From: Chromatiales bacterium
GTDB lineage: Bacteria; Pseudomonadota; Gammaproteobacteria; Steroidobacterales; GCA-2729495
NCBI GenBank assembly: GCA_002729495.1
Contig: PBYE01000002.1
Span: 40,692 to 76,435, forward strand
DNA length: 35,744 nucleotides
Direction of reading: 5' to 3'
The notes under the pieces are model-generated. The model saw nothing but the letters and a program-made list of their open reading frames with translations, did no database searches and was not told the origin of the DNA. This document shows, piece by piece, positions 7,191 to 15,785 of the stretch (the first letter of the stretch is position 1; every line of letters begins with the position of its first letter). The position numbers and the translations under genes are program-made.

Positions 7191-8656
7191 CTGAACCATT
7201 GATCTTTGAATATTCATCCGCCAGCCGTCAGGGTTTTGTAGCAGACTCGGATGCAAGGCCGAACCTGCTGGCAGAAGTTTTGCGTACTGATGAACTGATG
7301 TTGCCCAGTGCTTCCGAACTGGAAGTCGTGCGGCATTACACACGACTTTCGCAACAGAACTTTTCCATCGATACGCAGTTCTATCCGCTGGGCTCGTGTA
7401 CGATGAAATACAACCCACGGGTCTGCAACCGGCTGGCGATGCTGCCGCAGTTTCTCGGGCGTCATCCGCTCGGTCCGGTGGAGCATGGCCAGGGTTATTT
7501 GCAAACCATGTTCGAACTGCAGGAGATGCTGCAGGTAGCGACCGGCATGGCGGCCGTATCACTCACGCCGATGGCAGGTGCACAGGGCGAATTTGCAGGC
7601 GTGGCCATGATCAGGGCCTATCACGAGTCACGGGGTGACGAGGCGCGAAACCAGATCATCGTGCCCGACGCGGCGCACGGCACCAACCCCGCAACAGCAA
7701 CGATGTGTGGTTGCGAAGTCGTTGAAATACCCACCCGGGAAGATGGAGATCTGGATATAGACCGGCTGCGTGCGGTTGCAGGATCGAATACGGCGGGCAT
7801 CATGCTGACCAACCCGTCTACTCTGGGATTATTTGAACGGCAGATAGAAGAGATTGCTGCAATTATTCATGCGGCTGGCGGGCTTCTTTATTACGACGGT
7901 GCCAACCTCAACGCAATTCTGGGTAAAACCCTGCCGGGCGATATGGGTTTTGATGTTATTCATATGAACCTGCACAAAACCTTTTCGACCCCCCACGGCG
8001 GAGGCGGACCGGGTTCCGGAGCTGTGGGCGTCACTGAACGGCTAAAGCCATTCTTGCCGGTGCCGTTTGTGCAGAAAGTTGACGGTCGCTATACCTGGGC
8101 TACGGAAGAGCAATATCCCCAAAGCATCGGTCGCCTGTCGGCCTTTATGGGCAACGCGGGCGTATTGCTGCGTGCGTATGTCTATATGCGTATGCTTGGC
8201 CGGACAGGGATGGAACGTGTGTCGGATTTTGCCGTGCTTAACGCTAACTACCTGATGGTGTGTTTACGTGAAGCAGGCTTCGAAGTCGCGTTCCCCGAGC
8301 GACGCGCCAGCCATGAGTTTATTGTTTCCCTGAAACAGATTGCCCGGGAGACTGGTGTTACCGCGATGGATTTTGCGAAGGCACTGCTGGATTATGGCTT
8401 TCATGCGCCAACGACCTACTTTCCGTTGCTGGTGCCGGAGTGCCTGTTAATCGAACCTACAGAAAGTGAATCTCGGCGCTCGCTTGACGGCTTTGTTGCC
8501 GCGATGGCAAAAATTCGTGATGCTGCATACTCAGATCCGGACACGGTAAAGCAGGCACCATTAACAATGCCGGTTCGGAGGCTCGACGATGTGCATGCTG
8601 CTAAGCAACCGGACCTGGTGTGGCAATCCGCCGAATCCGGCCAACGAAAAGGCTGA
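7187..8656 (+). CDS. gcvPB: Glycine dehydrogenase (decarboxylating) subunit 2
   Basis: A 489-residue protein, the catalytic half of the split P-protein. The PLP-binding lysine is Lys264 in [18 protein letters not shown], followed by the glycine-rich loop. Other family marks are [14 protein letters not shown] (about 65-78), [11 protein letters not shown] (about 161-171), [10 protein letters not shown] and the C-terminal [20 protein letters not shown]. It is co-translated with gcvPA through an ATGA overlap. GcvPA and GcvPB form the alpha2-beta2 enzyme that starts glycine breakdown; the L-protein (Lpd) is not in the window. Confidence 0.97.
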   Translation: MTEPLIFEYSSASRQGFVADSDARPNLLAEVLRTDELMLPSASELEVVRHYTRLSQQNFSIDTQFYPLGSCTMKYNPRVCNRLAMLPQFLGRHPLGPVEHGQGYLQTMFELQEMLQVATGMAAVSLTPMAGAQGEFAGVAMIRAYHESRGDEARNQIIVPDAAHGTNPATATMCGCEVVEIPTREDGDLDIDRLRAVAGSNTAGIMLTNPSTLGLFERQIEEIAAIIHAAGGLLYYDGANLNAILGKTLPGDMGFDVIHMNLHKTFSTPHGGGGPGSGAVGVTERLKPFLPVPFVQKVDGRYTWATEEQYPQSIGRLSAFMGNAGVLLRAYVYMRMLGRTGMERVSDFAVLNANYLMVCLREAGFEVAFPERRASHEFIVSLKQIARETGVTAMDFAKALLDYGFHAPTTYFPLLVPECLLIEPTESESRRSLDGFVAAMAKIRDAAYSDPDTVKQAPLTMPVRRLDDVHAAKQPDLVWQSAESGQRKG

Positions 8657-8692
8657 TGTCTAACCGGGCAAAGCCGAATCAGGAGTAAATGA

Positions 8693-9631
8693 ATGTCAGC
8701 ATTGATTTGCGGCTCGATGGCTTACGACAACATCATGGTATTTCCCGGGCACTTTAAAGAGCAGATCCTGCCGGACCAGATTCATATTCTTAACGTGGCC
8801 TTTCTCGTGCCTGATATGCGCAAGGAGTTCGGCGGTTGTGCCGGAAATATTGCCTACAACCTGAACCTGCTTGGCGGCGAAGGCTTTGCGATGGCGACGG
8901 TTGGCACAGACTTCGCGCCTTACTGGGGCTGGTTGGAGCAGCAGGGCCTCGACAGCCGCTATCTGAAGGAAATAGATACGTCGCTCACTGCCCAGGCGTA
9001 TATCACGACGGACCTGGACGATAACCAGATTACGGCCTTTCATCCCGGCGCGATGGACCACGCACACCTGAACGAGATTCCTGCCGATGCAGGCATTTCC
9101 CTCGGCATGATTTCACCCGACGGCAAACAGGGCATGATTGAACATGCGGATCAGTTCGCGGCCGCCGCTATACCCTTTGTTTTTGATCCGGGGCAGGGGC
9201 TGCCGATGTTTGACGGCGATGAACTGCGGGGTCTGGTTTCCAAGGCCAACTGGGTTGCAGTGAACGACTATGAAGGACAGATGTTGCAGGAACGTACCGG
9301 CTGGTCCAGGGAAGAAGTCGGCGCACAGGTTGACGCGTTGATAGTTACGCACGGATCGCGGGGCTCCGAGATCTTCAGTGACGGCGAGCGAATTGAAATA
9401 CCGGCGGTCAAAGCTGCCGATGTCAGCGATCCGACCGGTTGCGGTGATGCGTATCGGGCGGGTTTGCTGTATGGACTGCTGAACGATTTGAACTGGGCCG
9501 ATACAGGCCGGCTGGCGGCAGTGCTGGGAGCCATCAAGGTAGCGAGCCAGGGCACACAGAACCACACATACACACGCGAGAGCGTTAATGAAATATTTGA
9601 GCAGAACTTTGGCTACCGGCTGGATTTTTAG
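8693..9631 (+). CDS. PfkB-family carbohydrate/nucleoside kinase
   Basis: A 312-residue cytosolic ribokinase-fold kinase. The N-terminal SALICGSMAYDNIM strand, the substrate-binding FGGCAGNIAYNLNLLGG (about residues 45-61, PfkB signature 1) and DPTGCGDAYRAGLLYG (PfkB signature 2, with the catalytic Asp in GCGDA) are all present, so it should be active. Close relatives are usually annotated as adenosine kinase or simply as PfkB-family kinase; I cannot fix the substrate. The start has AGGAG 8 bases upstream; an ATG four bases earlier is out of frame. It follows gcvPB by 36 bases with no terminator seen, so it is probably the last gene of the glycine operon. A link to purine or one-carbon metabolism is inference. 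Confidence 0.85.
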   Translation: MSALICGSMAYDNIMVFPGHFKEQILPDQIHILNVAFLVPDMRKEFGGCAGNIAYNLNLLGGEGFAMATVGTDFAPYWGWLEQQGLDSRYLKEIDTSLTAQAYITTDLDDNQITAFHPGAMDHAHLNEIPADAGISLGMISPDGKQGMIEHADQFAAAAIPFVFDPGQGLPMFDGDELRGLVSKANWVAVNDYEGQMLQERTGWSREEVGAQVDALIVTHGSRGSEIFSDGERIEIPAVKAADVSDPTGCGDAYRAGLLYGLLNDLNWADTGRLAAVLGAIKVASQGTQNHTYTRESVNEIFEQNFGYRLDF

Positions 9632-9659
9632 GCAGTCTAACCAGAACGTCATATAGCAG

Positions 9660-12482
9660 ATGTGTATGCACAGTCAGGTTCGCATGCGGCCAACAATTTT
9701 GCGTATATCGTTGCTGCTTTTGCTGCTTATGCAGAGCTCCGTCGCCGGAAGTGAAACGGCCGACTGGAGCGAGATGATCGAACGCATCTCAACCGGCGTG
9801 GTGTCGCTGAAAATTGATGTAACCCGGTCATTCGATACCGAGCACAACGTGTCCACGCAGGCAACGGGTTTCGTGGTCGATTCAGAGCAGGGACTGATTC
9901 TGACCAATCGCCACGTGGTAACGCCGGCGCCGGTGCGCACGGAGGCACTGTTTCTTAACCAGGAAGAAGTGCCGCTGATACCGGTATACCGCGATCCGGT
10001 CCACGACTTCGGGCTATTTCGTTATGACCCGGAAGCGTTGAGCTATATACAACCAGCCGAACTGGCACTGACGCCCGAGCGCGCTGCGGTCGGCCTTGAA
10101 GTACGTATCGTGGGCAACGACGCCGGTGAACAACTGTCGATCCTGTCGGGCACGATCGCGCGCCTCGATCGCCGCGCACCGACCTACGGGTTTGCCAAGT
10201 ACAACGATTTCAATACCTATTACATTCAGGCGGCGTCGGGTAGCTCGGGGGGGTCATCCGGATCGCCGGTGCTGGACAAGCAGGGCAGGGTCGTTGCCCT
10301 GAATGCGAGTGCCAGCAGCAACGCCGCCTCCAGTTTTTTTCTCCCGCTCGATCGAGTGAAGCGCGCGGTCGACTTGGTACGCAACGGTCAGCCAGTGACC
10401 CGCGGCACCCTGGGCACGCAATTCATTCAGGTCGCGTTCGCTGAATTGCGCCGGCTTGGCCTGCAGACCGAAACCGAGGGCAAATTCCGGCAAGAGTTCC
10501 CGCAACAAACCGGGATGCTGGTGGTTAGCAATATTCTCCGCGGTGGTCCGGGCCAGGATGCCTTGCAGGTTGGCGACATACTGCTCTCGGTCAACGGCAA
10601 CAACCTGACAGATTTTGTACCGCTCGAAGCGATCCTTGATGACAGCGTCGGGGTACCTGTGACCCTGATGCTGGAACGTAACGGCGAACGGCTCGAACAG
10701 GAACTGGTCGTTGCAGATCTGCATGCCATTACTCCTTCACAGTACATTGAGATCGGCCACGGAATTGTTCATAACCTGTCTTATCAGCAGGCCTGGCACA
10801 TTAATCGCCCGATCGCCGGAGTGTACGTGGCAGAAGCAGGCTATATGTTTGATACCGCGGAAATCCCGCGGAGGAGCGTTATCGTCGAACTGGATGGTCA
10901 GCCGGTTAACAACCTTGAAGACTTTGAAACCGTGTTGGCGCAGTTCGCGGATCGGCAGGAAGTGGCCGTCCGGTATTTCACCATGGAAGACCCATCGAAC
11001 AGCAAGCTACGTATCGTCCACATGGACCGGCGCTGGTTCCCGCTGAAGCGCTGCGTACGCGACGATAAGCGGGGATACTGGCCGTGCCGGGCGCTGGATC
11101 CGGGACCGCCGGCTAAACCCCCGGAACCGGCGACCGCCAGTTTCATCGAGCAGGACAACAGGCTCATGCAGAAACTGGCCCCCTCGCTCGTGCTGGTCAA
11201 TTTCGATATGCCCTACACGATATCGGGTGTCAGTGACCGCCACTATTACGGCACCGGGATCATTGTCGATACCGAGCGGGGCTATATCGTCGTGGACCGG
11301 AACACGGTGCCGGTTGCCATGGGCGACGTACGCATTACTTTTGCCGGTTCCGTTGAAACGGTTGGCACAGTTGAGTTCATACACCCATTCCATAATCTGG
11401 CGCTGCTCTCTTACGATCCTGCACTTATCGGCACTACGCCCGTTCATCCCATCGCGATACGGAATAAAGAACAACGTGCCGGTGATGAGCTGATTGCGGT
11501 CGGGTTGCGGCCGGACAGCAAACTCGTGAGTCAGGATGTGCAGGTCGCATCCGTCGATTCCGTTAACCTGCCGTTGTCGCGCACGATGAGGTTCCGTGAA
11601 TCGAACCTCGAGACTCTTTCGCTGGTAACACCTCCGCTGGGTATCGATGGGGTTCTGGTTGACGAGCACGGGCGGGCGGTAGCGTTATGGTCCAGCTTTG
11701 CGTTTGACAGCGGTAATGATGTGCGCCAGGAAAACAAGGGCGTTCCTATCGATCTCGTGGAGGAAATGCTCGAGGTTGTAAGAAGCGGCGAGGGTCTGAA
11801 TTCACTCGAGGCCGAATTCAGCCAGATGCCGTTGTCTGCCGCGCGTGGCTTCGGCTTGTCTGATCACTGGATCGAGCGCATAGAAAAGACCAATCCGGAA
11901 CGTCGTCAGTTGCTGTCCGTGGTCAGGACCGTCGGCGGTACCCGGACGGCCGAGGTACTCGAACCGGGTGACCTGCTGCTAAGCATAGACGGCAAACCTG
12001 TCACCCGGTTTCGCGAGGTTGAGAAAGCGACCCAAAAAGATACCGTCCGGGTGACAGTATGGCGTAACAAGAGTGAGTACAGTTTTGATATAGCGACAAC
12101 CCGTCTCGACGGACGCGGAGTGCGGCGTGTGATCGCATGGGGTGGCGCACTACTGCAGGCGCCTTACCGTGAAATGGCTGCGCAGCGGTCCATCGACTCC
12201 GTCGGCGTGTATGTCGCCTTTTTCGGCTACGGGTCACCTGCATCCAGGTATGGATTGACCGCCGGTAGTCGTATCGTTGAGGTTGACGGAAAAAAAGTCG
12301 CGGACCTTGACAGCTTTCTTGAGCTGGTCGGTGATGTACCCGAAGGGGAGTCGGTTCGGCTGACGACTGTCAGCTGGAACAACGTACCCCGGGTAATAAC
12401 ACTAAAGCTGGACCCGGTTTACTGGCCGACATGGGAAATACTGTATAACGGCGACTGGCACCGTATCGCGATTGCGGATTAA
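9660..12482 (+). CDS. Exported tandem HtrA-like serine protease with PDZ domains (Nma111/Deg7-type architecture)
   Basis: A 940-residue protein with an N-terminal signal peptide (hydrophobic run about 15-28), so probably periplasmic. Protease domain 1 (about 38-245) has a complete triad: His85 in LTNRHVV, Asp116 in HDFGLF, Ser200 in GSSGSPVL. A PDZ segment follows (about 285-355), then a second PDZ-like segment (about 385-480) containing VRYFT and IVHMDRRWFPLKR. Protease domain 2 (about 505-705) keeps the fold but has lost the triad: Asn548 (VDRNTV), Asn579 (HNLALL) and Gly661 (GIDGVL) stand where His, Asp and Ser should be. Two more PDZ segments follow (about 750-815 and 845-915). One live and one dead protease domain plus four PDZ-like segments is the layout of fungal Nma111 and plant Deg7; ordinary bacterial DegP has one protease and two PDZ. 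Several Met codons (residues 1, 3, 9) could start it. Its role is presumably envelope protein quality control. Confidence 0.85.
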   Translation: MCMHSQVRMRPTILRISLLLLLLMQSSVAGSETADWSEMIERISTGVVSLKIDVTRSFDTEHNVSTQATGFVVDSEQGLILTNRHVVTPAPVRTEALFLNQEEVPLIPVYRDPVHDFGLFRYDPEALSYIQPAELALTPERAAVGLEVRIVGNDAGEQLSILSGTIARLDRRAPTYGFAKYNDFNTYYIQAASGSSGGSSGSPVLDKQGRVVALNASASSNAASSFFLPLDRVKRAVDLVRNGQPVTRGTLGTQFIQVAFAELRRLGLQTETEGKFRQEFPQQTGMLVVSNILRGGPGQDALQVGDILLSVNGNNLTDFVPLEAILDDSVGVPVTLMLERNGERLEQELVVADLHAITPSQYIEIGHGIVHNLSYQQAWHINRPIAGVYVAEAGYMFDTAEIPRRSVIVELDGQPVNNLEDFETVLAQFADRQEVAVRYFTMEDPSNSKLRIVHMDRRWFPLKRCVRDDKRGYWPCRALDPGPPAKPPEPATASFIEQDNRLMQKLAPSLVLVNFDMPYTISGVSDRHYYGTGIIVDTERGYIVVDRNTVPVAMGDVRITFAGSVETVGTVEFIHPFHNLALLSYDPALIGTTPVHPIAIRNKEQRAGDELIAVGLRPDSKLVSQDVQVASVDSVNLPLSRTMRFRESNLETLSLVTPPLGIDGVLVDEHGRAVALWSSFAFDSGNDVRQENKGVPIDLVEEMLEVVRSGEGLNSLEAEFSQMPLSAARGFGLSDHWIERIEKTNPERRQLLSVVRTVGGTRTAEVLEPGDLLLSIDGKPVTRFREVEKATQKDTVRVTVWRNKSEYSFDIATTRLDGRGVRRVIAWGGALLQAPYREMAAQRSIDSVGVYVAFFGYGSPASRYGLTAGSRIVEVDGKKVADLDSFLELVGDVPEGESVRLTTVSWNNVPRVITLKLDPVYWPTWEILYNGDWHRIAIAD

Positions 12483-12494
12483 AAGCGCTGGCAC

Positions 12495-12752
12495 TCAGCG
12501 GCTTGCTATCGCGGACTTGAATGTGAAGTCTTCTGCTAACGGGCGGACCGTTTGTTCGAGCAGGCCGCCACGCGTACGCACAACTTCTTCGAATACGTCG
12601 CTGCCATTTTCCAATTGGGATTCAGCACGAGAAGCCACATCGCGGTTCATGGCAAACAGGACAGCTACCATATTGCTGCCCTGGGAGCCCATAACCACGA
12701 GCAGTGTTAAACCAACAACCTTACTTCTGTAACTTTTCAGAAGTTTCCGCAC
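12495..12752 (-). pseudogene. Truncated N-terminal stub of a membrane sensor protein
   Basis: An 85-residue reading frame with a GTG start at 12752 and a good GGAG 8 bases before it. It begins MRKLLKSYRSKVVGLTLLVV, a membrane segment, then a helix with ASRAESQLENGSDVFEEVVR and TRGGLLEQTVRPLAEDF before a stop. This is how the periplasmic sensor region of many diguanylate-cyclase/EAL or chemoreceptor-type proteins begins (helix followed by LxxxVRxLAxDFxFxxA). The frame stops right there, with no signalling domain, and the serine protease gene ends 12 bases beyond on the other strand. The rest was probably lost by deletion. An alternative is a genuine small membrane protein, since its start signals are intact. 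Confidence 0.55.
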
Positions 12753-13216
12753 CGATGATCTCCACCATCCACATGGCAACGGAGAGTCCGCCGCCATAAC
12801 CCGAGCAGTAAATGCTATAAGGCTTTTGCCGCAAGCTATGTCGACCAGGTCACGTACCAGTTACATGGTGTGGCCGGACTGCTGCGGTTCCCGGGATTAT
12901 GGAAAATAAAGCTATGAGCCGATTAGGTCGGAACCTGCAACATTTTTTGTTAATTTTCGGCCTGCCGGACGGCAACTACCGACCATATGCGTGGTCACCG
13001 GCCATCAGGCCAGGCACGTCGGTGGTGATCGCTGATGTACCCGCAGGCACTCAGGTCAAGCCATTGAGATATCAGCCGAAAGCAGAGACCGTGCAATCGG
13101 CGGACAAAGACTCTGCACTGTTCTGGGGAAATTCCTGGCGGGCCCGGTTGCCAGTGCAAGTGCCTGCAGGGCAGAATACGCACCTAATGAAAACAACTGA
13201 TCGTCTCTGAGCCGCT
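12753..13216. other. 464-base stretch without a convincing gene
   Basis: A 103-codon plus-strand frame (12899-13210) and several shorter minus-strand frames exist, but none has a good ribosome site, a recognisable domain or protein-like composition. Together with the sensor stub next to it, the stretch looks like decayed coding sequence plus the promoter region of the transporter gene that starts at 13217. Confidence 0.5.
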
Positions 13217-15757
13217 ATGCGCGCCCTATTCGCGGCTGCACTCGACCGGTGCATACTTGCTCATCCCTGGATTACGTTGACGCTCGTGGCGTTTATCAGC
13301 CTGGGCCTTGCGAGTTATCTGCCCCAGTTCGAACTCGATGCCTCCGCTGATTCCCTTTTACTCGAGCAGGATGTCGATCTGCGTTACTACCGCGGGACAG
13401 TTGCACGCTATGGAGCCGACGATTACCTGGTAATTACCTACACAGCGAACCGGGACCTGTTCGGTGCAGCAACCCTTGCCGACATACGCCAGTTGCGGAA
13501 CGAGCTGCTGGAACTGGAAAGCGTGGACCAGGTCATCAGCATGCTCGACGTGCCCCTGATTGACAGTCCGCGCACTACGCTCGCAGCGCTGCAGAAGCAC
13601 GTCCCAACCCTGCTGGATCCTGGCATTGATCTGGAACTCGCACGTAAAGAGCTGCGCGAGAGCCCCGTGTACAGCAACCTGCTTATGAGCCTTGACGGCG
13701 ATACGACGGCGTTGCTCATGAAGTTCAGGCAGGATAAAGAGTATGTCGGGCTGCAAACCGAACGCGATCGTTTGCGCGAGAAAATGCTGACCACAAATCT
13801 TAGTCCCGGGGAAATCGAAGCCAAGAACCTGATGACGGAGCGCATAAAGGACTTGCGGCTGGCGCTGATGGACCGCCAGCAGGCGGATGTGCAAAAGGTC
13901 CGGCAGATCATGGCCCGGCACACCGAATACGGTGAACTGCATCTCGGCGGCCTGCCGATGATCGTCAGTGACATGATCGACTACATACGCTCCGACCTGG
14001 TCGTATTCGGATCAGGGATACTTGCCTTCCTGGTGGTGCTGCTCAGCCTGATTTTCGGGCGGGTACGCTGGGTCGTGATTTCGCTGCTGTGCTGTCTCAT
14101 ATCAGTTGTGGCAATTGCCGGTTTCCTCGGCCTGCTTAAATGGCGGGTAACGGTCGTATCGTCAAATTTTGTCGCCTTGATGCTTATATTCAGCCTGTCG
14201 CTGACCGTGCATCTTATTCAGCGTTATCGGGAGCTGCATACAGAGCGTCCGGATGCGGAGCAAAGCTGGTTGCTGAGCCAGACCATGCGTGACAAGGCGC
14301 GGCCGTGCTTTTTTACAGCACTTACAACCATGGTAGGTTTCGCCTCGCTGCTGGTCAGTGGCATTCGCCCGGTTATCGACTTTGGCTGGATGATGGTCAT
14401 TGGCATGGTCGCTGTGCTGATTACCGCGTTCGTCCTGTTTCCGGCTGTGCTGGTTTTGCTTGAGCCGGGAATGCCGGCTAACCGCGGCGATTCGACGCGC
14501 AGAATCACTGGATTGTTCGCGTCACTTGTCGAGGATCACCCTGTCTTCACGGTGGCGCTGTGCATCGTGCTGTCGGTTGCGAGCGTGGTCGGTATGGGTC
14601 GGTTGAAGGTGGAAAACCGGTTTATCGATTATTTCAAGGAGAATACCGAGATTTACCAGGGCATGTTGACGATCGACCGGGAGCTCGGGGGTACGGTGCC
14701 GCTCGATATCGTACTGGACGCAGATCCGGAGTTCCTGGAGCAGGCGAAACAAAGCGCATCGACCACCAGCGGCGATGAAGAATTCGACGACGATTTCGAC
14801 GCCGACTTTGATGACGATTTTGGCAATGAGTTCGAGGATGAGTTTGCCTCGGACACCGAAACCAGCGACCTGGGCGCCACGAGCTACTGGTACAACACCT
14901 TCAGGCTGGAGCAGGTCCGCAAAGTCCACGACTACCTGGACGGCCTGCCGGAGACGGGCAAAGTTCTTTCTATGGCTACTACCGTCGAAACTCTGCAGAT
15001 ACTCAACCAGGACGAAGAACCCGGAACCTTCTTTCTCTCGGTGCTGTACAACCGGTTGCCGCCCGATATCAAGCAGGCACTATTCGATCCCTATATGTCG
15101 GAAGACGGCAACCAGGTCCGGCTAAACACGCGGGTAATTGAGTCGGATAGGAATCTGCATCGCGATGAGTTACTGAAAGAAATTCGTACTCACATCGTGG
15201 ATGAAATGGGCTTTCACCCCGATCGTGTTCACATCACCGGGATGATGGTCCTCTACAACAATGTGCTGCAGAGTTTGTATCGCTCGCAGATACTAACGAT
15301 GGGCGTGGTTTTCATCGCGATCATGGTGATGTTCGGGCTGTTGTTTCTGTCGATCAGGATAGCCTTTGTCGCGATACTGCCGAGCATGCTGTCTGTCAGT
15401 GTTGTACTTGGCGTAATGGGCCTGCTTGGCATCCCGCTGGACATCATGACTATTACCATTGCTGCAATCAGCGTCGGTATCGGTGTTGATGACTCGATCC
15501 ATTACATACACAGGTACAGGCAGGAGATCGTCGTTGATAATGAGCCCATGGCGGCCATGCACAGGAGTCATGCAAGCGTAGGGCAGGCGATGTTCTACAC
15601 GTCGGTAATCATTATTGCCGGGTTCGCAATTCTGGCGCTCTCGAATTTCATACCCAGTATCTTGTTCGGCTTGCTGACAGGGCTGGCCATGTTGATGGCA
15701 CTGGCTTCGAACCTGACCCTGCTGCCGCTGCTTCTGTTCTGGGCGAAAATACACTAG
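13217..15757 (+). CDS. MMPL/RND-superfamily membrane transporter with acidic periplasmic insert
   Basis: An 846-residue inner-membrane protein with the RND repeat layout: one membrane segment (about 16-36), a long periplasmic loop (40-258), five to six segments (about 262-420), a second N-terminal segment (about 441-461), a second loop (462-690), then a final block (about 693-843). The pattern VGIGVDDSIHYIHRYRQE near 756-773 carries the Asp pair and the YxHRYR motif seen in the proton-pathway helix of MMPL proteins; the first half has a matching SLSLTVHLIQRYRE. Relatives export lipids or hopanoids (HpnN, MmpL) or are uncharacterised. The substrate cannot be told. An unusual run of Asp, Glu and Phe sits in the second loop (residues 520-546). 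No outer-membrane or adaptor partner is adjacent. Confidence 0.88.
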   Translation: MRALFAAALDRCILAHPWITLTLVAFISLGLASYLPQFELDASADSLLLEQDVDLRYYRGTVARYGADDYLVITYTANRDLFGAATLADIRQLRNELLELESVDQVISMLDVPLIDSPRTTLAALQKHVPTLLDPGIDLELARKELRESPVYSNLLMSLDGDTTALLMKFRQDKEYVGLQTERDRLREKMLTTNLSPGEIEAKNLMTERIKDLRLALMDRQQADVQKVRQIMARHTEYGELHLGGLPMIVSDMIDYIRSDLVVFGSGILAFLVVLLSLIFGRVRWVVISLLCCLISVVAIAGFLGLLKWRVTVVSSNFVALMLIFSLSLTVHLIQRYRELHTERPDAEQSWLLSQTMRDKARPCFFTALTTMVGFASLLVSGIRPVIDFGWMMVIGMVAVLITAFVLFPAVLVLLEPGMPANRGDSTRRITGLFASLVEDHPVFTVALCIVLSVASVVGMGRLKVENRFIDYFKENTEIYQGMLTIDRELGGTVPLDIVLDADPEFLEQAKQSASTTSGDEEFDDDFDADFDDDFGNEFEDEFASDTETSDLGATSYWYNTFRLEQVRKVHDYLDGLPETGKVLSMATTVETLQILNQDEEPGTFFLSVLYNRLPPDIKQALFDPYMSEDGNQVRLNTRVIESDRNLHRDELLKEIRTHIVDEMGFHPDRVHITGMMVLYNNVLQSLYRSQILTMGVVFIAIMVMFGLLFLSIRIAFVAILPSMLSVSVVLGVMGLLGIPLDIMTITIAAISVGIGVDDSIHYIHRYRQEIVVDNEPMAAMHRSHASVGQAMFYTSVIIIAGFAILALSNFIPSILFGLLTGLAMLMALASNLTLLPLLLFWAKIH

Positions 15758-15785
15758 CCGGAACGGCGTGCCAGGAGCGGCCGGG

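Noticed and set aside
12899-13210. 103-codon plus-strand frame
   Set aside because: There is no ribosome site, no recognisable domain, and a mixed composition unlike neighbouring proteins; overlapping frames on the other strand are equally open.
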